This document shows positions 55,686 to 64,000 of a stretch of 64,000 bases of DNA, piece after piece. The translations under genes were made by a program, and so were the position numbers. Numbering within the stretch: position 1 is the stretch's first letter; every line of letters begins with the position of its first letter. The stretch is from NCBI GenBank assembly GCA_023392945.1, contig JAEWNB010000069.1, positions 1-64,000 of the forward strand, written 5' to 3'. The stretch comes from Bacteroidota bacterium (GTDB lineage Bacteria > Bacteroidota > Bacteroidia > Bacteroidales > WCHB1-69). A model generated the notes under the pieces. The model had not been told where the DNA came from. It searched no databases and saw only the letters and a program-made list of their open reading frames with translations.

Positions 55686-56456
55686 ATGTTTCTTTGGGAA
55701 TCTATAGTATTTGGACCTATACACAGCAGAAGATTGGGAAGCTCTCTCGGAATAAACGTCTTGCCCACCACAGAGAAAATTTGTTCGTTTAACTGCCTTT
55801 ATTGTGAATGCGGTTGGACTTTGGAAAAAAATATTGACTCTACTCAATTTTATCCTCTTAAAACAATATTGGATGCACTGGATTCTAAATTGAAAAAGTG
55901 CAGTGATGATAAAATTCAGATTGATAGTATTACTTTTTCAGGAAACGGAGAACCCACTCTGCATCCTGATTTTGGAGAAATTATTGATGGACTGATTCTT
56001 ATTAGGAATCGCTATTATCCCGGAATTCCTATTACCTGTCTTTCAAATTCCACACAACTCTATAAGGAAAGTGTAAGAGAAGCATTGAAAAAAATTGAAA
56101 ATCCTATCTTAAAGTTAGATGCCGGTATCGAAGAACTGTTTCAACTTATTAACAGACCTATTTTGCCTATATCATTAACTGATGTTATTTTTCACTTAAA
56201 GAATTTTAAGCAAAATCTCATCATCCAGACTCTTTTTCTGAAAGGGACCATTGACGGAATGACATTTGACAACACCGACGATGCAAATCTTGAAAAGTGG
56301 TTGTTATATATTAAGGAGATCGCTCCCAAAAAAGTAATGCTCTATTCATTAGATAGGGAAACCCCTGCCAATCATCTGATAAAAATCTCAAAACCACAAT
56401 TGGAAATCATTGCAGAAAGAGTCAAAGAAATGGGTATTCTAACGGAAGTATATTAA
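55686..56456 (+). CDS. radical SAM protein
   Basis: A 256-residue radical SAM enzyme. The iron-sulfur cluster motif is CSFNCLYC (Cys33, Cys37, Cys40). The SAM-binding GNGEPT-type segment reads TFSGNGEPTLHPDF. The overall pattern, with GPIHSRRLGSSLGINVLP near the N-terminus, matches COG0731-type uncharacterised enzymes. There is no auxiliary cluster domain. Its substrate is unknown. It is a single gene. Confidence 0.9.
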   Translation: MFLWESIVFGPIHSRRLGSSLGINVLPTTEKICSFNCLYCECGWTLEKNIDSTQFYPLKTILDALDSKLKKCSDDKIQIDSITFSGNGEPTLHPDFGEIIDGLILIRNRYYPGIPITCLSNSTQLYKESVREALKKIENPILKLDAGIEELFQLINRPILPISLTDVIFHLKNFKQNLIIQTLFLKGTIDGMTFDNTDDANLEKWLLYIKEIAPKKVMLYSLDRETPANHLIKISKPQLEIIAERVKEMGILTEVY

Positions 56457-56485
56457 AATCTTCAATAGAATTAATCACATATTAG

Positions 56486-58237
56486 TTAGCGGGTTCTTCT
56501 GAAACTCCTCTCTGAGGAACTTTGTTTCTTTTTTTCTCCCGCCCTGAAACTTCGTTTATCATGAAAATTATATCGTGGTTTTTCCCCATCAATATTTCTC
56601 CCTGAATCTTCGACAACAGTTACTCTAAAATCATTACCACCATTGCGGTTAAAAGCTCCCAGTACTTTTGAAAGCTGATCGTCATAAATTTCAAAAAATG
56701 AATTTTTGCTGCTTACTTCAATCTTGCCGACATTTATTTTCTCTTTGGTAGTAGTATTGATAATGTCTAATATCGACCTTGGAGAAGCATTCTGAGACAT
56801 TCCAACGTTTATCTTCAAGCGAACACGATTGCTACGCTGCGAAGAACGTTCGCCCTTCTTTTTGCCTTGTCGACCTTCTTTTTTATCATACTTATCAGAT
56901 TTGTCACTTTCAAAAACATTGAGGTCCACGGCATCTTTGTAATACTCCAGAAATCGATTGAATTCCACTGAAACAAATCGTTTGATAATCTCATCCTTGT
57001 CCAGATATGCCAGCTTTTTGTATATCTGAGTTAAAAGAGGGTCTATCTGTTCATTATTGACCTGAACATTTTCCATTCGGTCAATAAGAAAGAAAAGTTG
57101 CCGTTTGCAGACTTCTATCCCGGAAGGAATTTGTTCCTGCTTAAACTCTTTCTGTACCAACTTCTCAATTTCGTGAAGTCTTCTTACTTCTTTGGTATGA
57201 ATAATAGAAATGGAGATTCCGGATTTATTGGCACGCCCGGTTCGACCGCTTCGGTGAGTATAAATCTCATTGTCATCAGGAAGATTATAGTTGATAACAT
57301 GAGTAAGGTCGCTGACATCAAGTCCTCGAGCAGCCACATCGGTTGCCACAAGAATCTGAAGATTGCGGAGACGGAACTTATTCATAACCAAATCTCTTTG
57401 CATCTGACTCAAATCACCGTGAAGCGCATCGGCATCATAGCCATCACGCATGAGTTTGTCGGCAATCTCTTTCGTTTCCTGACGGGTATGGCAAAATACG
57501 ATTCCGTAAATGTCAGGATTCATATCCACAATACGTTTTAGCGCCAAGTAGCGGTTACGAGCCTGAACCACATAGTATTTGTGCTCAACATTTTCAGCAC
57601 CTGCATTGCGGTTTCCGACAGATATTTCACAATATTGACTCATATATTTCTTGGCAATGTGAAATACAGGGGCAGGCATGGTAGCCGAAAATAACAGTGT
57701 GCGACGATCTTTGGGAGTAGTGCTTAAGATGGTCTCAATTGCGTCTTGGAAACCCATATTGAGCATTTCGTCAGCTTCGTCCAAGACTAAAAAAAGAATA
57801 TTGTCAAGTTTTACTTTTTTACGTTCAATAAAATCTATCAAACGACCGGGAGTTGCCACCAAAATTTGTGGCTTTTGTTCAAGTTGACGCATCTGCGTAA
57901 CGATGCTTTCTCCACCGTATACGGGAACAACCTTAATTGCAGGCATTAACTGTGAATAGCTTTTTAAGTCATTGGATATCTGAACACAAAGTTCGCGTGT
58001 AGGCGCTAATATCAGAGCCTGAATAGATTGATTGTCAGGATCTACCATATTTAAGATAGGTAAGCCAAAGGCTGCTGTTTTACCGGTTCCGGTTTGGGCC
58101 ATAGCTACCAAATCGGTAGTTTCGTTCATAATAAAGGGGATTACCTGCTCCTGAATAGGCATAGGTAATTCGTAACCGAGTCCGGTTACTGCTGTCAGGA
58201 TTTCTTCTTGTAATCCTAAGTTTTGAAATGTTATCAT
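56486..58237 (-). CDS. DEAD-box ATP-dependent RNA helicase (DeaD/CsdA-like)
   Basis: A 583-residue helicase. The Q motif lies near the N-terminus (ELPMPIQEQVIPF). AQTGTGKT (motif I), PTRELC, ATPGR, DEAD (motif II), SATMP (III), then HGDLSQMQR, ATDVAARGLD, and HRSGRTGRA (VI) complete the core. After about residue 370 comes an extension with a DbpA-type RNA-binding domain (about 470-550) and an Arg/Ser-rich tail. Helicases of this type assist ribosome assembly and mRNA decay in the cold. The leader upstream is structured. Confidence 0.95.
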   Translation of the reverse strand: MITFQNLGLQEEILTAVTGLGYELPMPIQEQVIPFIMNETTDLVAMAQTGTGKTAAFGLPILNMVDPDNQSIQALILAPTRELCVQISNDLKSYSQLMPAIKVVPVYGGESIVTQMRQLEQKPQILVATPGRLIDFIERKKVKLDNILFLVLDEADEMLNMGFQDAIETILSTTPKDRRTLLFSATMPAPVFHIAKKYMSQYCEISVGNRNAGAENVEHKYYVVQARNRYLALKRIVDMNPDIYGIVFCHTRQETKEIADKLMRDGYDADALHGDLSQMQRDLVMNKFRLRNLQILVATDVAARGLDVSDLTHVINYNLPDDNEIYTHRSGRTGRANKSGISISIIHTKEVRRLHEIEKLVQKEFKQEQIPSGIEVCKRQLFFLIDRMENVQVNNEQIDPLLTQIYKKLAYLDKDEIIKRFVSVEFNRFLEYYKDAVDLNVFESDKSDKYDKKEGRQGKKKGERSSQRSNRVRLKINVGMSQNASPRSILDIINTTTKEKINVGKIEVSSKNSFFEIYDDQLSKVLGAFNRNGGNDFRVTVVEDSGRNIDGEKPRYNFHDKRSFRAGEKKKQSSSERSFRRTR

Positions 58238-58246
58238 AAAATTTGT

Positions 58247-58300
58247 TTACACGTCCACTGTATTTTCTCGAAAATTCCTTATCGTTATTTTGACGTGTAA
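58247..58300 (-). promoter_or_regulatory. nested hairpin in the leader of the DEAD-box helicase gene
   Basis: GACGTGTAA (minus strand, 10 bases before the ATG) pairs perfectly with TTACACGTC 36 bases further upstream. Inside the loop ATTTTC and GAAAAT form a second hairpin. The structure covers the ribosome-binding region. Another small palindrome, AAAGGCACTGCCTTT, lies at 58313-58327. Confidence 0.6.
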
Positions 58301-58376
58301 GCTATTGTTAGCAAAGGCACTGCCTTTAGAATTTGAACAAGGGAATACGTTTTCGACGTCCGTTTTAAATTGGCGG

Positions 58377-58384
58377 CAAAGGTA
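58377..58384 (-). promoter_or_regulatory. -7 element of the DEAD-box helicase gene
   Basis: Minus strand TACCTTTG followed by CCGCC. The leader from about 58370 to the start at 58237 is about 130 bases. Confidence 0.5.
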
Positions 58385-58575
58385 CACTTTTTTTCCATAT
58401 AAAAATGTCCTGTTATCAATGCAAATTTTAATAGCCGACATTTATGTCATTATCTTATTTATCAGGGCGTTCCGGATCGCTCCAATCACTAACGCAAAGT
58501 AATTTGGAATGATTACGGATTTTAAATAAAGAATTTCTTTTTCATCTCATGTTAAAAAAACATCATTTTTTTTTA

Positions 58576-58583
58576 TACATTTG
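58576..58583 (+). promoter_or_regulatory. -7 element of corA
   Basis: TACATTTG followed by CACG, 71 bases before the start of corA. Confidence 0.45.
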
Positions 58584-58653
58584 CACGTCAAAAAAAAATT
58601 GATTTAACGGAATGTAGAAATTAGTATTTTTCCAAAGAGGAAAGGAGGTTTAG

Positions 58654-59565
58654 ATGGTTGATACCATTAGTTTTGGGACGCTAAAATGGCACCATATTAC
58701 AAATCCAACTGTTGAGGATTTGGATTTTTTAAGAGATAACTTCCATTTTCACCCCTTGGATATTGATGACTGCTCCAGTTTTGTTCAACGTCCCAAAATT
58801 GACATCTACGATGATTATTTCTTTTTAGTTCTCCATTTCCCTTTATTGGACAAACGAACTAGTTTGGTCAAAACAGAAGAAACTAAAATATTCTGGGGAC
58901 AGGATTTTATTATCACGGTTGCCAATTCCCATTATGTGGTTCAGGATCTCTTTAACTTGATAAAACTTAATCCTGAAGAACTTGAAGAAGATGCGATTAG
59001 CGGAACCAGTGATGCCATTTTATATAAAGTGCTTTACAGAATGATGAAAGAAACATTTCTTCTTGTAGAACGGATGGGCACTGAAATTGACTTTATTAAC
59101 CGAGAGCTTTTTGAAGCTAAATCAGAGAAAATTATTGAACAGATTTCACGTTTTAGAAAAAATATAATTCAACTCAATACCATTTTTAAACCTCAACTCC
59201 GACTATTTCATAAATTTGAATCCGGGGAAGTGAGAGGTTTTGCCGAAGATATGGAAGACTACTGGGGAAATATCCTTGACTTTTACCAAAAAATGTGGGA
59301 TATGATTGACGACTACGGCGAATTGGTAGCAGGACTTTCCAATACTTTTGATTCTTTACAGGCAAATAAAACTAATGAAATCATGCGTGTTCTGACCATT
59401 ATTTCAACTATTGTACTGCCACTTACTTTTATAACCGGACTTTATGGAATGAATGTGAAACTTCCTTTCGGTCATTTGTCTTATGCTTTTTGGATAATTA
59501 TGGCTCTCTGTGTAGGCGTAATTATCGGCCTTCTTTTCTCTTTTCGCCGAAAAAGATGGATGTAA
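58654..59565 (+). CDS. corA: CorA-family magnesium/divalent cation transporter
   Basis: Inner-membrane pentameric channel for Mg(II) (or Co/Ni); 303 residues. A large cytosolic domain with long helices (to about residue 240) precedes two C-terminal transmembrane segments. The signature GMN (265-267) sits at the end of the first (ITGLYGMNV), and the basic end is RRKRWM. It is followed after 29 bases by a retropepsin-like protein gene. Confidence 0.95.
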   Translation: MVDTISFGTLKWHHITNPTVEDLDFLRDNFHFHPLDIDDCSSFVQRPKIDIYDDYFFLVLHFPLLDKRTSLVKTEETKIFWGQDFIITVANSHYVVQDLFNLIKLNPEELEEDAISGTSDAILYKVLYRMMKETFLLVERMGTEIDFINRELFEAKSEKIIEQISRFRKNIIQLNTIFKPQLRLFHKFESGEVRGFAEDMEDYWGNILDFYQKMWDMIDDYGELVAGLSNTFDSLQANKTNEIMRVLTIISTIVLPLTFITGLYGMNVKLPFGHLSYAFWIIMALCVGVIIGLLFSFRRKRWM

Positions 59566-59594
59566 TTTCTCTGTTTTTTTACCGATAACTCTCA

Positions 59595-60032
59595 ATGAAA
59601 AAACAATTTACAATCAAATTTAAACTGTTAGAGCTGGAACCTGACAATTTTCATATTATTATTAAGGGAAAAATTGAAAAAATTCCGGTTCATTTGGTAA
59701 TAGATACCGGAGCATCACACAGTTGCTTTGACCTTAATTTTATTAAATCACTAAATCAAAATGCTCACATTACTGACAATGACGGAATGAATGTCGGGGT
59801 TGGAAGTTCCGATTTTGAGAGTAAAATTACCGTAATCCAGAATTTTAAAGTGGGTAATCTAAAAATTAATGATTACAAAGTAGTGCTTATTGATCTGGAA
59901 AACATAAATATGGCATATCGTTCTATTAAATTACCCGAAGTTCATGGAATTATCGGAGGAGATTTTCTTGCTAAACACTGTGCTTTGATAGATTACCACG
60001 AAAAGAAATTGACCTTATGGAAGAACAACTGA
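59595..60032 (+). CDS. retropepsin-like aspartic protease-family protein
   Basis: A 145-residue protein of clan AA (retropepsin-like). The active-site motif is IDTGASHSCFD with Asp37. Later IIGGDFLAKHCALIDY is the usual second segment (flap/hydrophobic-hydrophobic-Gly pattern). As one domain it would need to dimerise to be active. No signal peptide is seen, so it is cytosolic. Its last 16 bases overlap the start of ruvC. Function in bacteria is not established. Confidence 0.85.
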   Translation: MKKQFTIKFKLLELEPDNFHIIIKGKIEKIPVHLVIDTGASHSCFDLNFIKSLNQNAHITDNDGMNVGVGSSDFESKITVIQNFKVGNLKINDYKVVLIDLENINMAYRSIKLPEVHGIIGGDFLAKHCALIDYHEKKLTLWKNN

Positions 60033-60568
60033 TATTGGGTATCGATCCCGGAACTACGATTATGGGCTATGCTTTGCTGAAAGTCAATTTCAAAAAAACT
60101 GAAATGGTGGATTTGGGAGTGATTAAGATGTCCCGTTTACTTAATCAAAGTGAAAAACTAAAAAAAATATTTGAATCCACTGTTGAGATAATTGAAAAAT
60201 ATCATCCCACTCTTTTAGCCATTGAAGCTCCTTTTTTTGGGAAAGATGCTCAGTCAATGCTTAAATTAGGACGTGCTCAGGGAGTGGTCATTGCTGCCTG
60301 CATCCACAATGGCATGGAGGTATCTGAATACTTGCCGCGCAAAATAAAACAATCGATAACCGGAAACGGAAATGCAACCAAAGAGCAAGTAGCTGCCATG
60401 CTTAAAAGAATGTATCCTATTCCGGAATGTTCAAATTATTATGATGCAACCGATGCTTTGGCTGTTGCAGTCTGTCATTTTCTACAAAATAAAATTACCA
60501 TTGGCGGGCAAAAACTCAGTGGATGGGAAAGTTTTATTTCCAAAAATAGTGATAGAATTCTTCCTTAA
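60017..60568 (+). CDS. ruvC: crossover junction endodeoxyribonuclease RuvC
   Basis: Resolves Holliday junctions by dual incision; 183 residues. Catalytic acidic residues are in LGIDPGTT (Asp10), LLAIEAPF, and the C-terminal YDATDALAVAVCH. The conserved helix KLGRAQGVV and PRKIKQSITGNGNATKEQV are present. The start overlaps the preceding gene, so translation is likely coupled. ruvA and ruvB are not adjacent. It is convergent with the next gene, with a four-base overlap. Confidence 0.96.
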   Translation: MEEQLILGIDPGTTIMGYALLKVNFKKTEMVDLGVIKMSRLLNQSEKLKKIFESTVEIIEKYHPTLLAIEAPFFGKDAQSMLKLGRAQGVVIAACIHNGMEVSEYLPRKIKQSITGNGNATKEQVAAMLKRMYPIPECSNYYDATDALAVAVCHFLQNKITIGGQKLSGWESFISKNSDRILP

Positions 60569-61044
60569 AAAGTATATCTCACACTTGCGCAAGTAGCCCA
60601 GTCAAAAAACGGATAAGGTCCGCTTCTACTAAAGCTTGTCCCAAATCCGGGTCTTACATCTGCCTGTAAGGTTAAGGGAATTTTTGCAAATTTATATTCT
60701 ATTCCGCCAATAGCATTAAGACCTAGCTTGAAAGCGAAATCTATATAATAATAGCCAAATCCTAAACTTGCCCCACCCCCAACAAACCAGTACAGTCCAA
60801 TATTCTTAATCTCTTTCTCAAACATCAAATTCGGGTTTAAGTCAAAAGTCCAATAATGTAAAAATTTAGTTCCACAATCTACCTGAAGAGAAAAATCATC
60901 TAAAAGGAAAGTCTTATATGATACCCCATAATAGGATCCCACAACTCCTCCAATACTGTGTTTGTATGGAACTTGTGCCTGTAATGAAATCATAGAAGTT
61001 GTCATAATTGCCATAACAATAAGTAAAAAAGAAACTTTTTTCAT
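60565..61044 (-). CDS. small outer-membrane beta-barrel-like protein
   Basis: A 159-residue exported protein: signal peptide (about 1-24, ending SLQAQ), then alternating hydrophobic strands rich in Gly, Tyr and Phe (VGGGASLGFGYYYIDFAF, GLNAIGGIEYKF), ending in YTF. This is the pattern of an eight-strand outer-membrane barrel with a C-terminal phenylalanine. No functional motif. It is separated by 28 bases from the upstream GSCFA gene and may share its transcript. Confidence 0.75.
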   Translation of the reverse strand: MKKVSFLLIVMAIMTTSMISLQAQVPYKHSIGGVVGSYYGVSYKTFLLDDFSLQVDCGTKFLHYWTFDLNPNLMFEKEIKNIGLYWFVGGGASLGFGYYYIDFAFKLGLNAIGGIEYKFAKIPLTLQADVRPGFGTSFSRSGPYPFFDWATCASVRYTF

Positions 61045-61072
61045 CTTGATAAATTTTTAATTTGAATAAAAA

Positions 61073-61936
61073 TTAAAGTCTCTTTATAACTTTATGAGAT
61101 TTAAATTTATTGTCCTTTTCAATAACTTTTAATCTCTTTTTCGTTTCCTCAGAAAAAAAAGAATCGGCAAACATTTCTTCCATATATTCTATGGCATTGT
61201 CTCCCGGATGACAAAGATCCGAAGCATAAAAGCGATAATCCCGCAAATCATCCTGTATTATTTCATAAGAGGGAAAGTAGAATACTGTTTTATTGTCTAC
61301 CATTTTATCAACTGCCAAATGCAAGATTGATTTGCTTAAGGTATTCTCATGAAAACCATCTCCCAAATGGCGCACGGGACTGACAGTAAATAGTACTTTC
61401 ATTTCAGGATTATGATCTATTATCCATTCAAACAAAAAATCAAAAGAAGTCACTATTTCTTCAGTATCAAGACGGATTTTTTCAAATTCACGTGCTGGAA
61501 TCTTATGACAATTTGAAACAATAATATTATTTTTTTTGTGCAAATAAGCATAACTTGTTCCAAAAGTAATAAAAAGGAAATTGGTGTTTTTGAGAAAGAG
61601 GTTTGTGTTTTTAAGTTGATTTTCAATGTTTTCTAAAAAAAGCAATTTATCAGGATTGGAAAATTTTCCGTGATGAGCAAAACTTATCCAATTTTCATCA
61701 TAAAAAGAGTAAAAAGTATCATTAAATAAATCAGGATTGATTGCCATTTTAAGAGCATTGACAATAGATGCAGGATTAAACAAAATGCCAAAAGGATTTG
61801 ATAAAACAGGAAACCCGTTATTTTTCAAATAATTGCCAATATGGTCTGAAAAACAAGAACCCATGAAAATAGATTTGCTTTCATATCCTACCAGAAAAGG
61901 ATATTCAGGTCTTGGGATTTCCGTTCTGAATTTCAT
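61073..61936 (-). CDS. GSCFA-domain protein
   Basis: A 287-residue protein with the family signature GSCFSDHIGNYL (residues about 27-38) near the N-terminus; the GSCF motif resembles the first block of SGNH hydrolases. Later FITFGTSYAYLHK and FTVSPVRHLGDGFHENTLSK, then DLCHPGDNAIEYM, fit an SGNH-like catalytic layout with a C-terminal His. Substrate unknown. It overlaps the upstream helicase gene by four bases (ATGA), so the two are coupled. Confidence 0.88.
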   Translation of the reverse strand: MKFRTEIPRPEYPFLVGYESKSIFMGSCFSDHIGNYLKNNGFPVLSNPFGILFNPASIVNALKMAINPDLFNDTFYSFYDENWISFAHHGKFSNPDKLLFLENIENQLKNTNLFLKNTNFLFITFGTSYAYLHKKNNIIVSNCHKIPAREFEKIRLDTEEIVTSFDFLFEWIIDHNPEMKVLFTVSPVRHLGDGFHENTLSKSILHLAVDKMVDNKTVFYFPSYEIIQDDLRDYRFYASDLCHPGDNAIEYMEEMFADSFFSEETKKRLKVIEKDNKFKSHKVIKRL

Positions 61937-64000
61937 TCTTTGGGTAAAATTAATTTTGCAAATTTAAGCAGCAACGTTTTTTCTCCAACGGTATCAAATT
62001 TTATCACAGCTTTTTTATCCTGACCGGATCCTTCAGTACTTAATACATTGCCATATCCAAATTTAGCATGATAAATTCTTAAAGAGGGAAAGATATCTTC
62101 TATCATGGCATCTTTTCCAAATGAGCTCGGAGCCTCCACAATCTTACTTTTTATAACCCGATTTGAATCCGTCAACTTATTGATTGGAGTAAGGTTGTTT
62201 CTGTGGAAATTAAAATCCGAAGTTTGTCTTTCAAAGAATTCTTTTCCTGACGAAGCTTTGTGAGTTTGATTAATAAATTGAACCGGAATTTCATCAATAA
62301 AGCGACTGTGTTCACAAAACTGAGGAGATCCATACTTATAGCGCATTTTGGAATGAGTAAGAGTTAATTGCTTCTTTGCACGGGTAATGGCAACATAAAA
62401 AAGACGACGTTCTTCTTCCAGTTCAGAGCGAGTTCCTAAAGAAAGGGATGAGGGAAAGAGATTTTCCTCCATTCCGGTAACAAAAACATAGTCAAATTCC
62501 AATCCTTTGGCAGAGTGAATTGTCATTAATTTCACTTTATCCTGATTTATATCCCCACTGTTATCAACATCAGTCAATAAAGCAATACTATCAATAAATC
62601 TATCTAATGAGGGAAAATAATCCTGAATTAATTCTCCTGTTTCTTCATTGAATTCACTTTCTGGTTCTCTTTCAGAAAACTCTTTCATTGAATCAAGAAG
62701 CCCTTCTACATTTTCTACTCTTTCCTTTTCTGTGATATCATCTTTTAAATCCTGCATTAAACCTGAGGTATAAGCAATATGCTTTCCCATCTCATAAGCA
62801 TCTGTAGTAGTAATCATGGCTGAATAACCCTTGATACGCAGGGCAAAATCCTTAAGTTTTGCCTTAGTTGGCACATTAACATCCAAATTGTATTGGTCCG
62901 GATTTTCAATAATATTCCATATTCTTTGGTTGCTCTCGTTTGCCGTTACCAGAAGCTTGTCAATAGTGGTTGCGCCAATTCCACGTTGAGGGTAATTGAT
63001 AATTCTAAGAAGTGATTCTTCATCATAGTGATTGATCGCTAAACGAAAATAGGCCAGGATGTTTTTTATCTCTTTTCTTTTATAAAAAGAGAGCCCTCCG
63101 TATATAACATAGGGAATATGTCGTTTTATCAAAGCTTCTTCCAATGCCCGCGACTGCGAATTTGTACGGTATAGAATTGCAAAATCGCTATTTTTGAGTT
63201 GATATGTAAATTTAAGTTCAAAAATAGTGCCCGCTACAAACTGAGCTTCATCTGAGTCGCTGTTTGATTGCACAATTTTAATCTTATCACCTTCCCCATT
63301 TCCTGTCCATATTTCCTTATAAAGCTGATCTTTATTATTTTTGATGATGGCATTTGCGGCATTGACAATATTTTGAGTAGAACGATAATTTTGTTCAAGC
63401 TTTACGACTACCGCTTCAGGATAGTCTTTTTTAAAGCTCAGAATATTCTGGATGTTTGCACCGCGAAAGCCATAAATACTTTGGGCATCATCTCCCACAA
63501 CACAAATATTATGATGTGCTGCAGCCAGCTTTTTGATGATGATATACTGAGCAAAATTTGTATCCTGATATTCATCCACTAAAATATACTGAAAACGATT
63601 TTGGTATTTATAGAGCATCTCAGGAAAATCTCTGAGCAAAACATTCATGTAATAAAGCAAATCGTCAAAATCCATCGCACTTGATTTCTTCAGTCGATTA
63701 TCATAACGAATAAAAATATCCCCAATAAGTGGGCGCCCGCATCTCACATCAGCCTCGATAATTTCATGACTGCTTGCATATTCCTGAGCAGAAAGCAGAT
63801 TGGATTTTGCAGCAGAAATCCTACTCAAAATAATATTTGCCATGTAAAGTTTAGGGTCAAGATTCAGTTCTTTAACAATAGATTTAATCACCCCTTTTGA
63901 ATCATCTGTATCATAAACGGTTAGATTTTTGGTATAACCAATTTTTTCACATTCCACTCTCAAAATCCTATAAAATACAGAGTGAAATGTTCCCATAGTG
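61933..64000 (-). CDS. UvrD/PcrA-type superfamily 1 DNA helicase (5' end beyond window)
   Basis: ATP-dependent 3'-to-5' DNA helicase; the N-terminus with the Walker A motif lies past the right edge. In what is seen, GTFHS (motif Ia region), LVDEYQDTN (Walker B), VVGDDAQSIYGFRGA (motif III), LEQNYRST (motif IV), LMTIHSAKGLEFDYVFVTG (motif V) and EEERRLFYVAITRAKKQL (motif VI) are intact. The C-terminal segment ends in LLLKFAKLILPKE. It is PcrA-like, used in DNA repair and replication restart. It is translationally coupled to the GSCFA gene. Confidence 0.95.
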   Translation of the reverse strand, partial: TMGTFHSVFYRILRVECEKIGYTKNLTVYDTDDSKGVIKSIVKELNLDPKLYMANIILSRISAAKSNLLSAQEYASSHEIIEADVRCGRPLIGDIFIRYDNRLKKSSAMDFDDLLYYMNVLLRDFPEMLYKYQNRFQYILVDEYQDTNFAQYIIIKKLAAAHHNICVVGDDAQSIYGFRGANIQNILSFKKDYPEAVVVKLEQNYRSTQNIVNAANAIIKNNKDQLYKEIWTGNGEGDKIKIVQSNSDSDEAQFVAGTIFELKFTYQLKNSDFAILYRTNSQSRALEEALIKRHIPYVIYGGLSFYKRKEIKNILAYFRLAINHYDEESLLRIINYPQRGIGATTIDKLLVTANESNQRIWNIIENPDQYNLDVNVPTKAKLKDFALRIKGYSAMITTTDAYEMGKHIAYTSGLMQDLKDDITEKERVENVEGLLDSMKEFSEREPESEFNEETGELIQDYFPSLDRFIDSIALLTDVDNSGDINQDKVKLMTIHSAKGLEFDYVFVTGMEENLFPSSLSLGTRSELEEERRLFYVAITRAKKQLTLTHSKMRYKYGSPQFCEHSRFIDEIPVQFINQTHKASSGKEFFERQTSDFNFHRNNLTPINKLTDSNRVIKSKIVEAPSSFGKDAMIEDIFPSLRIYHAKFGYGNVLSTEGSGQDKKAVIKFDTVGEKTLLLKFAKLILPKE

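Noticed and set aside
1..64000. CRISPR array, prophage, insertion sequence or defence system
   Set aside because: I saw no spaced direct repeats, transposase, integrase, phage structural gene or recognised defence nuclease set; all larger frames are accounted for by other families.

Overview
The window reads as a chromosomal segment of an AT-rich member of the Bacteroidota, most likely the Bacteroidales or a close order. Three things support this. Several exported proteins end in type IX secretion (T9SS) C-terminal signals: type A at 19853, 29819 and 43625, and type B at 12464. Most gene starts are preceded by the Bacteroidota -7 promoter element TAnnTTTG rather than by a strong Shine-Dalgarno sequence. 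The gene families also fit: a TonB receptor with a carboxypeptidase-regulatory-like N-terminus, exbB/exbD, GSCFA, DUF4465 and a YncE/DUF5074 lipoprotein. I see no rRNA, CRISPR array, prophage, insertion sequence or integrase. There is one tRNA (Ser-GGA).

Layout. 1-4.3 kb: a ClC-type chloride channel cut by the window edge, then a His-rich small membrane protein with a TonB-dependent receptor. 4.4-10 kb: rpsO, pnp and a large M16 peptidase. 10.2-16.6 kb: a sensor kinase with a periplasmic binding-protein sensor, a T9SS type-B adhesin-like protein, a NYN/OST-HTH protein and mntP. 16.7-19.9 kb: a cobalamin riboswitch heading a BtuG-like beta-propeller lipoprotein and a DUF4465 T9SS surface protein. 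19.9-21.7 kb: a LytS/LytTR two-component pair. 22-30.5 kb: an M16C peptidase, rlmH, an MFS transporter, a C10 peptidase and udk. 30.5-37.3 kb: a tight minus-strand run (L,D-transpeptidase, M64 peptidase, phosphate acyltransferase, 'asparagine synthetase B'-named protein) preceded by an aminotransferase. 37.4-43.6 kb: two lipoproteins, tRNA-Ser, an exbB-X-exbD-exbD operon and a T9SS Asp-box protein. 43.7-50.8 kb: yicC-like, der, then metK with a double TldD-like protein behind a SAM-II riboswitch. 51-64 kb: a membrane protein, a C69 dipeptidase, a lipoprotein, a radical SAM protein, a DEAD-box helicase with a structured leader, corA, a retropepsin-like protein overlapping ruvC, a small beta-barrel, GSCFA, and a UvrD/PcrA helicase cut by the window edge.

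How the parts fit together. Housekeeping genes (pnp, rpsO, rlmH, udk, der, metK, ruvC, deaD-like) are interspersed with envelope functions. Secreted or envelope peptidases are unusually frequent (two M16, C10, M64, C69, the TldD-like double protein, a retropepsin-like protein), and no polysaccharide-utilisation locus is seen. This suggests, by inference, a peptide-using life style. TonB energisation (exbB/exbD), one TonB receptor and a vitamin B12 capture locus point to scavenging of metals and cofactors.

The most interesting items are the single-chain TldD/TldE-like protein downstream of metK and its SAM-II riboswitch, the B12-riboswitch surface-protein locus that lacks a BtuB, and the nested hairpin that sits just before the DEAD-box helicase start codon. 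None is proven to be a new system. Each is a specific, checkable observation.
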